From assembly GCF_026650985.1 (NCBI RefSeq), contig NZ_CP086239.1:3348001-3412000 (forward strand): a stretch of 64,000 bases of DNA, written 5' to 3'. The notes beneath the pieces are model-generated. The model had not been told where the DNA came from, ran no database searches, and was given only the letters and a program-made list of their open reading frames with translations. Positions 33,974-43,673 of this stretch are shown here, piece by piece. This DNA comes from Clostridium estertheticum. GTDB lineage: Bacteria; Bacillota; Clostridia; Clostridiales; Clostridiaceae. A program made the translations under genes and the position numbers. The first letter of the stretch is position 1. Each line of letters starts with the position of its first letter.

Positions 33974-36424
33974 TTATCTTAATGGCTTAAAGCCTTTCAA
34001 GCGTAATGCATTTGTTAATACTGAAACTGAACTAAAACTCATTGCAAGCGCCGCGATAATTGGATTTAAAAGCGGACCCCCAAATAAATGTAACACTCCC
34101 ATTGCAACTGGTATTCCTAGAATATTATATCCAAAAGCCCAGAATAAATTTTGCTTAATATTTGTTATAGTTTTCTTACTTAATTCAATAGCTGTAGGTA
34201 CGTCCATTAAATCACTTCTCATAAGCACGATATCTGCAGACTCCATAGCAACATCGGTTCCAGATCCTATAGCAATACCGATATCCGCTTGTGCAAGTGC
34301 TGGTGCATCATTTATTCCATCACCAACCATAGCAACCTTTTTTCCTTCTGCTTGTAGTTTTTTAACTTCATTTGCCTTATCTTCTGGTAATACTTCAGCA
34401 AGTATTGTATCTATCCCAACTTGCTTTGCGATTGCTTCTGCTGTTCTTTTATTATCACCTGTTATCATTGCAACCTGTATTCCCATACTATGAAGTCTTT
34501 CTATAGCTTTTTTGCTATTTTCTTTTACTGTGTCTGCTACTGCAATTATGCCACTTAATTTACCTTCGATAGCAATAAACATAGGTGTCTTTCCTTCTCC
34601 CGCAAGTTTATCCGATGTTTTCTCTAAATCTAATAAAGAAACATTGCTCTCATCCATAAGTTTTTTGTTTCCAAGTAATATTTTTTTACCATCTATAGTT
34701 ACATCTATTCCCCTACCTGGCACAGCATTAAATTTTTCTGTCCTTTTGAAATCTAGTTTTCTTTCCTCTGCTTCTTTTACTATTGCCTCACCAAGTGGAT
34801 GTTCTGAACCTTTTTCTGCAGTAGCCGCTATTACTAATAAATAGTCCTCATCAACATCAGCTACAGTAACTATATCTGTTACTTTTGGTTTCCCCTCAGT
34901 TAAAGTTCCAGTTTTATCGAATACAATAGTTTGAATTTTATGTGCTGTTTCAAGAGCCGTGCCACTTTTTATAAGTACTCCATATTCTGCGCCTTTTCCT
35001 GTTCCAACCATTATAGCCGTTGGTGTTGCAAGTCCAAGTGCACAAGGACAAGCAATTACAAGCACTGAAATAAATATTGTTAGTGAAAACACTCCCGTTT
35101 GACCAGCTATTAACCATGATAAAGACGATATTAACGCAAGTCCTATAACCACTGGAACAAAATAGCCAGATATAATATCTGCCATTTTAGCTATTGGTGC
35201 TTTTGATCCTTGTGCATTTTCAACTAATGTAATAATTTGTGCAAGTGCTGTATCTTTACCAACCTTAGTTGCCTTAAACCTAATAGAACCATTTTTATTT
35301 ATGCTTGCTCCAATTATTTTGTGTCCAATGCTTTTCTCAACCGGCATACTCTCACCCGTAAGCATTGACTCATCTACAGATGTAGTTCCATAAACAACTT
35401 CACCATCCACAGGCATTTTCTCTCCAGGTTTTACAACAACTATATCTCCAACTTCTACTTCATCAATTGGAATTTCAACTTCTTTATCCAGTCTAATTAT
35501 AATTGCAGTTTTTGGCTGAAGTCCCATTAACTTTTTAATTGCCTCGGATGTTTTTCCTTTTGTTACTGATTCTAAATACTTTCCTAAAGTTATAAGAGTT
35601 AATATTATACCTGCCGATTCAAAATACATCTCATAACCAGTATTACCAATAAATATTTCATAAACTGCAAATATACTATATAAAAATGCAGCTGATGCTC
35701 CCATGGATATTAACGAATCCATATTAGGACTTAACCGTGCTAAAGACTTGAATCCCACTATGAAATATCTTCTACCTGTTATCATTATGGGAATAACAAG
35801 TATTAATTGTAGAGCAGCATACGCTTTAAGATGCATCATAGGGTCAATAACACTCGGAAGCATCATATCCATTTTCATAACAATCATTGGTACCATTGCA
35901 ACTAGTAATAATGGCACTCCAAATATAGCAGATATTAAAAATCTATTCCATAATGCCTTTATATCCTTTTCTTTTTTCTCTTTATCAAGATCTACATTGT
36001 TTTCTTCCTCAAGAGCCTTATATCCGCCTTTTTCTATAGCCTTCTTTATATCCGAAGTTTTAACTAAGGATGGCTCAAAAGAAATCGTTAGTTTTTCAGT
36101 AGCATAATTTACATTTGATTCTATAACTCCATTGAGTTTTCTAGTTATTCTTTCTATATTTTTTGCACAAGATGCACAACTCATTCCCTCAAGTTTTAAT
36201 GTTTTATTAGTTGTCTGGGCTAATAATTTATATCCCGCCTTATCAACAACATTTTGTATATCAGATAATTTAATCAAAGAATCATCATAAACTATCTTTA
36301 ATTTTTCTGTTGCAATATTTACACTTGACTCAGAAATCCCTGGCAATTTTTTAGTTACTCTTTCAATTGCTTTTGCACATGCCCCGCAGGTCATTCCTTC
36401 TACTTTCAATGACTTAGTTACCAT
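33974..36424 (-). CDS. copA: copper-exporting P1B-type ATPase CopA
   Basis: An 816-residue Cu(I) ATPase: two N-terminal HMA domains (GMTCGACA near 10, GMSCASCA near 82), eight predicted helices, the actuator motif LTGES, transport motif CPC in VIACPCALGLATP (near 460), phosphorylation motif DKTGT (near 503), HP in GSEHPLGEA and GDGINDAPALA. All key residues are intact. Exports cytosolic copper. Middle gene of the csoR-copA-copZ operon. Confidence 0.96.
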   Translation of the reverse strand: MVTKSLKVEGMTCGACAKAIERVTKKLPGISESSVNIATEKLKIVYDDSLIKLSDIQNVVDKAGYKLLAQTTNKTLKLEGMSCASCAKNIERITRKLNGVIESNVNYATEKLTISFEPSLVKTSDIKKAIEKGGYKALEEENNVDLDKEKKEKDIKALWNRFLISAIFGVPLLLVAMVPMIVMKMDMMLPSVIDPMMHLKAYAALQLILVIPIMITGRRYFIVGFKSLARLSPNMDSLISMGASAAFLYSIFAVYEIFIGNTGYEMYFESAGIILTLITLGKYLESVTKGKTSEAIKKLMGLQPKTAIIIRLDKEVEIPIDEVEVGDIVVVKPGEKMPVDGEVVYGTTSVDESMLTGESMPVEKSIGHKIIGASINKNGSIRFKATKVGKDTALAQIITLVENAQGSKAPIAKMADIISGYFVPVVIGLALISSLSWLIAGQTGVFSLTIFISVLVIACPCALGLATPTAIMVGTGKGAEYGVLIKSGTALETAHKIQTIVFDKTGTLTEGKPKVTDIVTVADVDEDYLLVIAATAEKGSEHPLGEAIVKEAEERKLDFKRTEKFNAVPGRGIDVTIDGKKILLGNKKLMDESNVSLLDLEKTSDKLAGEGKTPMFIAIEGKLSGIIAVADTVKENSKKAIERLHSMGIQVAMITGDNKRTAEAIAKQVGIDTILAEVLPEDKANEVKKLQAEGKKVAMVGDGINDAPALAQADIGIAIGSGTDVAMESADIVLMRSDLMDVPTAIELSKKTITNIKQNLFWAFGYNILGIPVAMGVLHLFGGPLLNPIIAALAMSFSSVSVLTNALRLKGFKPLR

Positions 36425-36451
36425 ATAATTCCCCTCCTTATTCCATATATT

Positions 36452-36718
36452 CTATTTTCCAATTATTTTTGATAAAAGACCTATAATTTCATCTATCTTC
36501 TCACTGCCTTTGTCATGCTCAAAGGCTTCCATAACACAGTGATTCATGTGCTGTTTTAAAATCAATAAATTAGCTTTCTTTAGGAGTGATTGTGCAGCAA
36601 TAATTTGATTTGACACATCTACACAATACCTCTCATCTTCTATCATTTTGATAGTAGCTTCAATTTGTCCTTTTGATATTTTTAAAATTTTCATAGCTTC
36701 TTTTTGCTCATTATTCAT
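36452..36718 (-). CDS. csoR: copper-sensing repressor CsoR
   Basis: An 88-residue helical CsoR/RcnR-family repressor. The Cu(I) ligand set Cys-His-Cys is visible: YCVDV near 37, and KQHMNHC near 62-66. It would leave its operator when copper binds. Lies 27 bases ahead of copA with a C/G-rich operator just upstream. Confidence 0.92.
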   Translation of the reverse strand: MNNEQKEAMKILKISKGQIEATIKMIEDERYCVDVSNQIIAAQSLLKKANLLILKQHMNHCVMEAFEHDKGSEKIDEIIGLLSKIIGK

Positions 36719-36733
36719 TATTTATCCTCTTTC

Positions 36734-36762
36734 ATACCCTACCCCCTAGGTGGGGGGGGTAT
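36734..36762. promoter_or_regulatory. CsoR operator
   Basis: ATACCCTACCCCCTAGG followed by TGGGGGGGGTAT makes an imperfect GC-rich dyad in AT-rich DNA, 16 bases before csoR. The TACCC...GGGGTA form is the usual CsoR box. Confidence 0.75.
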
Positions 36763-36844
36763 AACTACATATTAATACTAAAAAAAAGATATGTCAACTT
36801 CTTTAAAATATCTAACACATAAGATTATAGCTATTTTTGATACC

Positions 36845-36879
36845 AAAAAAACAATGCCACCTCTATACAGAGGTGGCAT
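36845..36879 (-). terminator. strong minus-strand terminator
   Basis: A perfect 11-bp stem (ATGCCACCTCT) with loop ATAC and a minus-strand T-run (TGTTTTTTT). It lies about 130 bases after the ZIP transporter stop and about 40 bases beyond the promoter-like site at 36920-36952. It may end either the ZIP transcript or a short RNA from that site. Confidence 0.75.
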
Positions 36880-36919
36880 CACACACAATATTAAATTAAT
36901 AATATTTCTCTTTAATCAC

Positions 36920-36952
36920 ATGTTATCACTTCTTTGTGTAGATTTTGTGAAG
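36920..36952 (-). promoter_or_regulatory. promoter-like site with CTTCACA repeats, no gene downstream
   Basis: On the minus strand CTTCACAAAAT and CTACACAAAGA are adjacent (36952 to 36931). A 5-base gap then leads to TAACAT (36925-36920). The arrangement equals the SHOCT-gene promoter at 14223-14255. Only about 75 bases separate it from the terminator at 36845-36879, so any transcript would be a small RNA. Confidence 0.35.
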
Positions 36953-36970
36953 AAATTGTACCTTAATAGT

Positions 36971-37012
36971 TTATTTTACCATTCTACTTCTAGCCGTAAC
37001 ATAATTGATACT
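36971..37012 (-). pseudogene. possible NlpC/P60 C-terminal relic
   Basis: Minus-strand reading SINYVTARSRMVK-stop resembles the end of the NlpC/P60 hydrolase at 14764-15894 (NDYVTARRVK-stop), and the DNA also matches (TTTATTTTAC and TTCTAGC...ACATAAT). It starts immediately at the ZIP gene stop and has no start codon. Too short to be certain. Confidence 0.4.
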
Positions 37013-37767
37013 TAATGCATTATTGAAACAAAGATCTTACCTACTATTATTCCAAGGACTGTACCACTTGCGGATAATCTCCCCCGCCAAAGTCCAATGG
37101 ATTCAGGTATTATCTCTTTGCAGATAGTATATAATATTAAACCAGCAGCAAATGATAAGCTAATGCAAATAATTATAGGCGATACACTATTTAAAATTCC
37201 TCCCATTAAAGCACCTAGACCCATTGGTATGGAAGTAAATACTGAAAAAAGTATTATTGTATGTACTTTAGCACGCCCTTCCTTAAGATACATACCTAAA
37301 GTTAATCCTTCGGGTATTCCATGAAGAAGTAGAGCAATTGCTAATTGTAATCCCCTGGTATAGGAAATATTTAAGAGTGAACCTAATGCAATTCCAGCGG
37401 GTATATTATGTATTCCTGAACCTATAGCCATAAAAAGAGCTACTTTTAAATATCTCTGTTTTTCACCATCCGAATTTCCAAAATTAAGATAACTAACACC
37501 ACTATCAATCAATAGTGCAGTAATAAGTCCGATAAATATACCAATTGTTGCGATATATACATTACCATTTTCAAATGCTTCTGGTATTAAATCGAAGCAA
37601 ATTATAGCAAGCATAAGTCCTCCAAGAAATCCTAAAACAGTACCTTTAAATCTTCTCCCGTTATCTGTAGTAATAAAACAAAGTAATATTCCAATCATTG
37701 TTCCAATCCATGCAGTAAAAAAACCTATATTACTTATATGAGCAAGCAAATTAAAATTAGTAAGCAT
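37012..37767 (-). CDS. ZIP-family metal transporter
   Basis: A 251-residue divalent metal transporter with eight hydrophobic segments. Metal-site motifs: HNIPAGIALGSLL and HGIPEGLTLGMYL in helices 4 and 5, as in ZupT/GufA proteins. I set the start at ATG 37767, eight bases after GGAGG; an earlier start 30 codons upstream lacks a ribosome site. Takes up zinc, iron or manganese into the cytosol. Stands alone next to the copper operon. Confidence 0.87.
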   Translation of the reverse strand: MLTNFNLLAHISNIGFFTAWIGTMIGILLCFITTDNGRRFKGTVLGFLGGLMLAIICFDLIPEAFENGNVYIATIGIFIGLITALLIDSGVSYLNFGNSDGEKQRYLKVALFMAIGSGIHNIPAGIALGSLLNISYTRGLQLAIALLLHGIPEGLTLGMYLKEGRAKVHTIILFSVFTSIPMGLGALMGGILNSVSPIIICISLSFAAGLILYTICKEIIPESIGLWRGRLSASGTVLGIIVGKIFVSIMH

Positions 37768-37998
37768 CAAAAAGTCCTCCATTTTTAAAAATAATACCAT
37801 ATTTAAGTCTATGCTATACAAGAGATAAGTTAGAATATATGGTAAAATTTTTTTCAAAATACACTACGTACTTTTGATATTAATTTAAATAAACAATTAA
37901 TTTAATGTAAAGCATTACCTCTATTGTAAAATTTCTATAATAGTTTTAATATTATATATGGAATATATAATATTAATTGTAAAAAAGGAGCAACTACT

Positions 37999-39267
37999 AT
38001 GATCACAAACATTGTTAAAAAAACTAGAAACAAAAATAAAAAGGCAACAAAACCGGTATCTATTATAGTGGGGGTAGTCCTAGTTCTATTAGTACTACAA
38101 AGTATTCTTATTCATAATGCTATTTCAAAATATAAATTAAAAATATATCCACAAGTATGGGTAGAAGATACGAATATAGGTGGAAAAACTAAAACGGAAG
38201 CTAAAAATGCTATCATTCAAAAACACAATAATAGCATTGCTAAAAGAAATATAACAATAAAAGTTAATAACAATCAATACACTATTGCTTTATCTAAACT
38301 TGATATGAACTATGATTATAATCTTGCAGTTGATAAAGCTTATGATATTGGAAGAGAAGGTAATTCGCTAAAAAAATATTTTGCTATAACCTCTCCTGGC
38401 AAGAAAAATATTACACTTAATCATACATACAACTATGATATTGTAGATACAGTTCTTAAGGATGTTATTAAAGATAATAATAAGAAGGCTGTAGATGCAA
38501 CTATTGTCAGAAACAATTCAGGAGATTTAATTGTAACTAAAGAAGAATATGGTCATAGTATAGATTCTACTAGTCTAAAAAAGGAAATAAAAACTAAAGT
38601 TGAAAATATAAAACAAGAACAAAATTTACTAATAGAGTCTAAACTAATAAATGTTGAACCTAAGATTAAAAAAAACAATTTAAAGGGTATAAATACTTTA
38701 ATATCTAGTTCTACCACTAACTTTGGCAGTTCAAATGAAAGTCGGTCAGAGAATATTCGAGTAGCTTCTGATTCTATAAACGGGCATATAGTTATGCCTG
38801 GTGATCTTTTTAGCTTTAATGATGTAGTAGGTGAAAGATCTGTTAAAAATGGCTATAAGCTAGCAAAAGGGATTGTAAATGACAAAGTTGTAGATGACTT
38901 AGGTGGTGGAGTGTGCCAAGTCTCAACTACACTTTATAATGCAATACTTAGAACAAATATTGCCTCTGTGGAAAGATATCATCATAGTTTACCCTGTAGC
39001 TATATAGGGAAAGGTCTTGATGCTACAGTCTCTTTTGGACTTCTTGATTATAGATTTAAGAATACATATTCTTATCCTATTTTTATAGAATCTGGAATTC
39101 GAAATGAAAATCTAACATTTAATGTGTACTCAAATGCAAGTCTTACCAATAAAAAGTATAACATTGATAATGAAGTGGCAGGTAACCACGTAAATGTATT
39201 TAGAATCACGTATGAAAACGGTAATAGGTTATCAAAAGTTTTGCTTTATACCGATAAGATTTCATAG
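37999..39267 (+). CDS. VanW-family protein
   Basis: A 422-residue membrane-anchored protein: one N-terminal helix (about residues 18-40), a YoaR-like/putative peptidoglycan-binding region (about 50-230), then the VanW domain (about 240-360) with NGHIVMPGDLFSFNDVVGERS, GYKLAKGIV and LGGGVCQVSTTLYNA...ERYHHSLPCSYIGKGLDATV. VanW proteins occur in glycopeptide resistance clusters and in many clostridia without them; function is not known. No van genes are nearby. AAAAAGGAG ribosome site. Confidence 0.88.
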   Translation: MITNIVKKTRNKNKKATKPVSIIVGVVLVLLVLQSILIHNAISKYKLKIYPQVWVEDTNIGGKTKTEAKNAIIQKHNNSIAKRNITIKVNNNQYTIALSKLDMNYDYNLAVDKAYDIGREGNSLKKYFAITSPGKKNITLNHTYNYDIVDTVLKDVIKDNNKKAVDATIVRNNSGDLIVTKEEYGHSIDSTSLKKEIKTKVENIKQEQNLLIESKLINVEPKIKKNNLKGINTLISSSTTNFGSSNESRSENIRVASDSINGHIVMPGDLFSFNDVVGERSVKNGYKLAKGIVNDKVVDDLGGGVCQVSTTLYNAILRTNIASVERYHHSLPCSYIGKGLDATVSFGLLDYRFKNTYSYPIFIESGIRNENLTFNVYSNASLTNKKYNIDNEVAGNHVNVFRITYENGNRLSKVLLYTDKIS

Positions 39268-39281
39268 ATACTTTCCCCTAC

Positions 39282-40718
39282 TTACTTTCCTAATATTTTT
39301 TTAATAAATACACTTACTAGTTCAGGATCAAATTGATGACCTGCGTTTTTTTGTAATTCTTTTATGATATTCTCCATTGATAATGCACTTCTATAACATC
39401 TATCTCTACTCATTGAATCATATGCATCTGCTATATTTATAATTCTTGACGTTATTGGTATCTCTGATCCCTTTAATCCTTTTGGATACCCTAATCCATC
39501 CCATCTTTCATGGTGATATAATATGTATGTCGCCATGTTGGACATACCATTTACTGTATTAAGCATTCTATAACCTATTTCACAGTGGCTCTTAATTTTC
39601 TTCCATTCATCGCTTGTAAGTTTGCTTGTTTTATTAAGTACATTTTCATGTATTGCAATTTTACCTATATTATGAAGTAATCCAACTTCCTTAAGTTCAT
39701 TGACCTCATATTTAGACAAACCAAGGGCTTCTCCCATTTCGCCGCATAACTTCGAAACCTCATGAGAATGTTTTTCTTCTTCTTTATTTTCCTCATATAA
39801 GGTATTTATTATTGCATTAATTGTTTTCACTTTCATAATTGGGCCCTCAAAAAGCTTATTATTGTACATATTATTTTCTGCATTTATTAATATTTCTTCA
39901 GCTTTTTCTTCTTTATTATTCTTTGTTTGATACCCAAAAGAAACAGAGATATCGATGAAACCAACTTTTTCATTTAATGACAAAGTTTTTATTCGTTTTA
40001 TAATTTCTTCTGCTACAAAAGCATCCGTTTTAGGTAATATAATAACAAACTCATCCCCTCCAAACCTAGCAATAATGTCATCAGCCCTACATCCAAGGCT
40101 TATTATTTTTGCTACTTTTTTAAGAAGCTTATCACCCATGACATGTCCAAAGGAATCATTAATAAATTTTAACCCATTTACGTCCCCCATAACAATCGTC
40201 ATAGGAAGGTTCCTTTCCGTATCAAGTCTTGTTAATTCTTCTTCATAAAACCTGCGATTATATAACCCCGTTAACTGATCATGATAACTTAGATAACAAA
40301 TTTCTTTCTCCTTTCTTTTACGCTCCGTTATATCAATGATTCTACATTCAATATATTTTTGTCCATTTAAACATAAAGTAAATGCTTTAAAATACACGGA
40401 CATTATTGTACCATCATTCTTTTGCAGTTCTGCATCAATAACACCGAATCCATCGTCTCTAGCCATAGTAATACACTCCATGATTACTCTATAGCTTTTT
40501 TCATCACCCTTATACCAATCCAAAAGACTCATTTTAGATAATTCCTCGGATGAGTAACCTGTTATATCCTGAAACTTTTCATTCCACCTCACTAATTTTC
40601 CTTGTTGATCGTAAATATAATGCATATCTGGTCCATTATAGAATATTGCTTCTTCTATAGTTCTTTCATGTTGTACATCCTCTTTCCTTAGCCCTTCAAT
40701 TTCAGATAATTGGCTCAT
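39282..40718 (-). CDS. PAS-GGDEF-HD-GYP cyclic-di-GMP protein with altered HD motif
   Basis: A 478-residue cytosolic signalling protein: PAS domain (about 25-130), GGDEF domain with intact FGGDEF (near 219) and an RxxD just before it, and a C-terminal HD-GYP domain with HHERWDGLGYPKG. In the HD-GYP part the metal-binding HD reads HN (LLHNIGKI), so phosphodiesterase activity is doubtful although GYP is intact. ATG 40718 is preferred because GGAGG lies 8 bases before it and overlaps an ATG 15 bases earlier. No transmembrane segment. Confidence 0.88.
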   Translation of the reverse strand: MSQLSEIEGLRKEDVQHERTIEEAIFYNGPDMHYIYDQQGKLVRWNEKFQDITGYSSEELSKMSLLDWYKGDEKSYRVIMECITMARDDGFGVIDAELQKNDGTIMSVYFKAFTLCLNGQKYIECRIIDITERKRKEKEICYLSYHDQLTGLYNRRFYEEELTRLDTERNLPMTIVMGDVNGLKFINDSFGHVMGDKLLKKVAKIISLGCRADDIIARFGGDEFVIILPKTDAFVAEEIIKRIKTLSLNEKVGFIDISVSFGYQTKNNKEEKAEEILINAENNMYNNKLFEGPIMKVKTINAIINTLYEENKEEEKHSHEVSKLCGEMGEALGLSKYEVNELKEVGLLHNIGKIAIHENVLNKTSKLTSDEWKKIKSHCEIGYRMLNTVNGMSNMATYILYHHERWDGLGYPKGLKGSEIPITSRIINIADAYDSMSRDRCYRSALSMENIIKELQKNAGHQFDPELVSVFIKKILGK

Positions 40719-41019
40719 TTTATTTTCCTCCATTTTATCTTTCTCAAAGCAATTAGTTATCTTAACTTTTTTATATTAATCTTTTATACACTATATTCAC
40801 TATACTAAACAAATTCTACATATTTTAATAAAACAGTATTCATTTTAATTTAATATACAATTTATTCTAGAGATAATAAATAGCAATTTTAACACTACAT
40901 TATTCAATATTCTTTTTATCATAATTATCAGAAAATATAGTTTATGATTCAAATTAACTTGAATGAAATGTAAAAATAGGTTATAATTAAGGTACGTATT
41001 TAAAAAGAGAGGTTATTCG

Positions 41020-41877
41020 ATGACTAAAAGCTTCAAAAAATTTTACGCTAACTTTAGTAAAGTAATTATTATAATGCTTGGCGCAACCCTATATTCAATC
41101 GGCTTAGAAATATTTTTAATACCTAACAACATAATTGATGGAGGAGTGGTTGGAATATCAATTATGGCAAATCATTTTATCAGCGTACCACTTGGGCTAC
41201 TTACTTTTATACTAAATATACCATTTTTTATAATCGGATATAAGCAAATCGGAAAAACATTTACCATAGCAACTATCTTTTCTGTAATATGCTATTCTAT
41301 AGGTGTATCTATCCTTAAGCCAATTCCTGGAATAACGCATGACATACTATTGGCAGCAGTTTTTGGTGGCATACTAGTTGGACTAGGCATAGGCCTCATA
41401 ATGAGAAGCGGTGGATCAACCGACGGGACAGAGATCGTAGCAATAATACTTGACAAAAGAATTAAATTTTCAGTTGGAGAGATAATTATGTTCTTCAATT
41501 TCTTTATATTACTTTCAGCGGGATTTATTTTTGGTTGGGATAGAGCTATGTATTCGCTCATAACCTATTTTATAGTAATCAAAGTTATTGACATTATAAT
41601 TGAAGGTACTGACGAATCAAAAGCTGTAGTAATTATTTCAGATAAACATGAAGAAATATCTGAGGCAATAATGGCTAGACTTGGACGAGGAATGACTTAC
41701 CTTTATGGTAAGGGTGGAAAAGAAGGCGAGTATAAAAATGTAATTTATGTTGTTGTATCTCGTTTGGAGATTTCTAAACTAAAATGTATTGTAAATGGAT
41801 TTGATGAAGATGCATTCATAACTATAGGTAGCGTTGAAACAACTGGAAAGAGTTATAGAAAAAAAGCTATTCATTAA
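41020..41877 (+). CDS. YitT-family membrane protein
   Basis: A 285-residue protein: five to six hydrophobic segments forming the YitT membrane region with NNIIDGGVVGISI and GLIMRSGGSTDGTEIVA, then a cytosolic DUF2179 domain (about 205-280) with GRGMTYLYGKGGKEG and the C-terminal DEDAFITIGSVETTGKSYRKK. Widespread in Firmicutes; role unproven. Own ribosome site and strong terminator downstream, so monocistronic. Confidence 0.88.
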   Translation: MTKSFKKFYANFSKVIIIMLGATLYSIGLEIFLIPNNIIDGGVVGISIMANHFISVPLGLLTFILNIPFFIIGYKQIGKTFTIATIFSVICYSIGVSILKPIPGITHDILLAAVFGGILVGLGIGLIMRSGGSTDGTEIVAIILDKRIKFSVGEIIMFFNFFILLSAGFIFGWDRAMYSLITYFIVIKVIDIIIEGTDESKAVVIISDKHEEISEAIMARLGRGMTYLYGKGGKEGEYKNVIYVVVSRLEISKLKCIVNGFDEDAFITIGSVETTGKSYRKKAIH

Positions 41878-41902
41878 ATTATCAGTATAAATAATGATTT
41901 TA

Positions 41903-41934
41903 GGAGAGTGGTTTTAAATCACTCTCCTTTTTTT
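41903..41934 (+). terminator. rho-independent terminator after yitT gene
   Basis: GGAGAGTG pairs with CACTCTCC, 9-base loop, then seven T. Confidence 0.9.
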
Positions 41935-42096
41935 ATTTATAAAATAATTCATCTATTAATATTTAAAAAAATAATGTAAGCTAAATTTAAGAATGTAGTT
42001 TAACTTTCATGATATAATATTTAAGACATAAATGTCGTTAAGGGTAAATATTATTTCTACAAATTTAATAAATGAAAAATATAAGGAGTGAAACTA

Positions 42097-42573
42097 ATGA
42101 AAACTGTTGATACTAAAAATGTAGGATTTGTTGAAGTATTTAGCATTATAATTGTAGTAGATAAACCTATTTTGATCGGACAAGATGATATAGTTGGAAG
42201 ACGTCAATTAATCCCTATTTTATCAGGTGAGGTAACTGGTCTTGGCTTTAAAGGGAAAGTGCTTCCAGGAGGAATTGATAGTCAAGTTATCCGCCCAGAT
42301 GGAAAATGTGAACTTTCAGCAAGATATGCTATTAAGTTAGATGATGGTGCTACAATTTACATTGAAAACAATGGGATTCGCACAGTACCATTCAAATACA
42401 TAGAAGATGTAAAGGCCGGTAAATTCGTTGATCCTAGCGTTTATTATTTTCGTACAATTCCCATTTTCGAAACATACAGTGAGAAATATAAATGGATGAT
42501 GAATAATATTTTCGTATGTTACGCTACTAGATTACCAGAAAATGTCTTGTTAACATTCTATAAAGTTCTCTAG
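42097..42573 (+). CDS. DUF3237 family protein
   Basis: A 158-residue soluble protein of the DUF3237 family: VFSIIIVVDKP, GRRQLIPILSGEVTGLGFKGKVLPGGIDSQ, ELSARYAIKLDDGATIYIENNGIR and the YYFRTIPIFETYSEKYKWM end. These are beta-barrel-like proteins of unknown activity. ATG 42097 lies 8 bases after AAGGAG. Its neighbours give no clue. Confidence 0.82.
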   Translation: MKTVDTKNVGFVEVFSIIIVVDKPILIGQDDIVGRRQLIPILSGEVTGLGFKGKVLPGGIDSQVIRPDGKCELSARYAIKLDDGATIYIENNGIRTVPFKYIEDVKAGKFVDPSVYYFRTIPIFETYSEKYKWMMNNIFVCYATRLPENVLLTFYKVL

Positions 42574-42643
42574 TAGATTTAGATAATATGATTGTATTTG
42601 AAATTTTTTATAAAAGCATTATTGATAAAAGGTAGGTAAATTA

Positions 42644-43633
42644 ATGAAAAAATATAAATTTAATTTGATATTAGGAATAGCCTCTGTGGGCATTTTTATA
42701 CTATTAATTATATTCACACATGGTTGGATGGATTTGATTCATCAAATGAAAAACTTACATATTCAATGGTTAATTGCGGCTATTTTCTCCATGTTTTTAT
42801 ATTGGGTTTGTGAAGCTAGAATCTTGCAAGTAACTGTATTTCTAATGAAAAAGGACTATAAATTTAAAGAAGCATTTAAAGTCACTCTTATTGGGCAATA
42901 TTTTAATTCAATTACTCCTTTTGCATCTGGCGGTCAGCCAATGCAGTTATTTGCACTTACGAAACAAGGACTTGTCGCTGGCAAAGCTGGTTCAGCGCTT
43001 ATGATTAAATTTATTATGTATCAAGCTATATTAACTATATATTCTTTAGTTCTTATATTTTGGAAATTAGATTTTTTTAGGCGAAAAACCAGTAATTTAT
43101 TTTATTTAATAGGCGTAGGTTTTTTAGTTCATGCTAGTGTAATTGTATGTTTAATTATTTTTTCGAAGTATCGTAAATTAACACACAAATTTATAATGAT
43201 TTTGTCTAAAATATTACGAAAATTTAAATTCATAAAAAATGTATCAAAATTAGAAGTAAATATTAATGAAAATTTAGATCAATTCCATGATAATATGCAA
43301 ATAGCAAAACATAGTAAAGGATTAATTTTTGAAGCTGCTATTTATACAACATTACAGCTAACAATATATTTTATTATTCCTTATTTCATCTATCTTAGTT
43401 TTGGAATGAAGGGTGCTAGCATCGGTAGTATGATAGCAGGAACTGCTTTTATAATGATGATAACAGCCGTTATACCATCACCCGGAGCCATGGGAGGCGC
43501 GGAAGGTGCTTTCTATATATGTTTTAGTTTGTTTTTTGCAGCTAGTAATATAATGGCCGGGATATTGTTATGGAGATTAATTACTTTTTACTCCTGTATA
43601 ATTTTTGGATTTTATGCACTTAAAAAGAAATAA
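42644..43633 (+). CDS. MprF N-terminal-like flippase domain protein (UPF0104)
   Basis: A 329-residue membrane protein with eight or more hydrophobic segments, matching the lysylphosphatidylglycerol synthase transmembrane / UPF0104 family: GQYFNSITPFASGGQPMQLFAL and the C-terminal VIPSPGAMGGAEGAF. It lacks the soluble aminoacyl-transferase half of MprF, so a lipid or glycolipid translocation role is inferred rather than lipid lysinylation. Confidence 0.85.
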   Translation: MKKYKFNLILGIASVGIFILLIIFTHGWMDLIHQMKNLHIQWLIAAIFSMFLYWVCEARILQVTVFLMKKDYKFKEAFKVTLIGQYFNSITPFASGGQPMQLFALTKQGLVAGKAGSALMIKFIMYQAILTIYSLVLIFWKLDFFRRKTSNLFYLIGVGFLVHASVIVCLIIFSKYRKLTHKFIMILSKILRKFKFIKNVSKLEVNINENLDQFHDNMQIAKHSKGLIFEAAIYTTLQLTIYFIIPYFIYLSFGMKGASIGSMIAGTAFIMMITAVIPSPGAMGGAEGAFYICFSLFFAASNIMAGILLWRLITFYSCIIFGFYALKKK

Positions 43634-43638
43634 ATCAG

Positions 43639-43668
43639 AAAAATCATTAGCCTAGGCTAATGATTTTT
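43639..43668. terminator. bidirectional terminator
   Basis: A perfect 30-base palindrome centred on CCTAGG with A-run on one side and T-run on the other, between convergent genes. Confidence 0.85.
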
Positions 43669-43673
43669 AGTTT

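Noticed and set aside
33933-34493. 186-residue open frame opposite copA
   Set aside because: Shadow of the highly conserved ATPase; no start signal.
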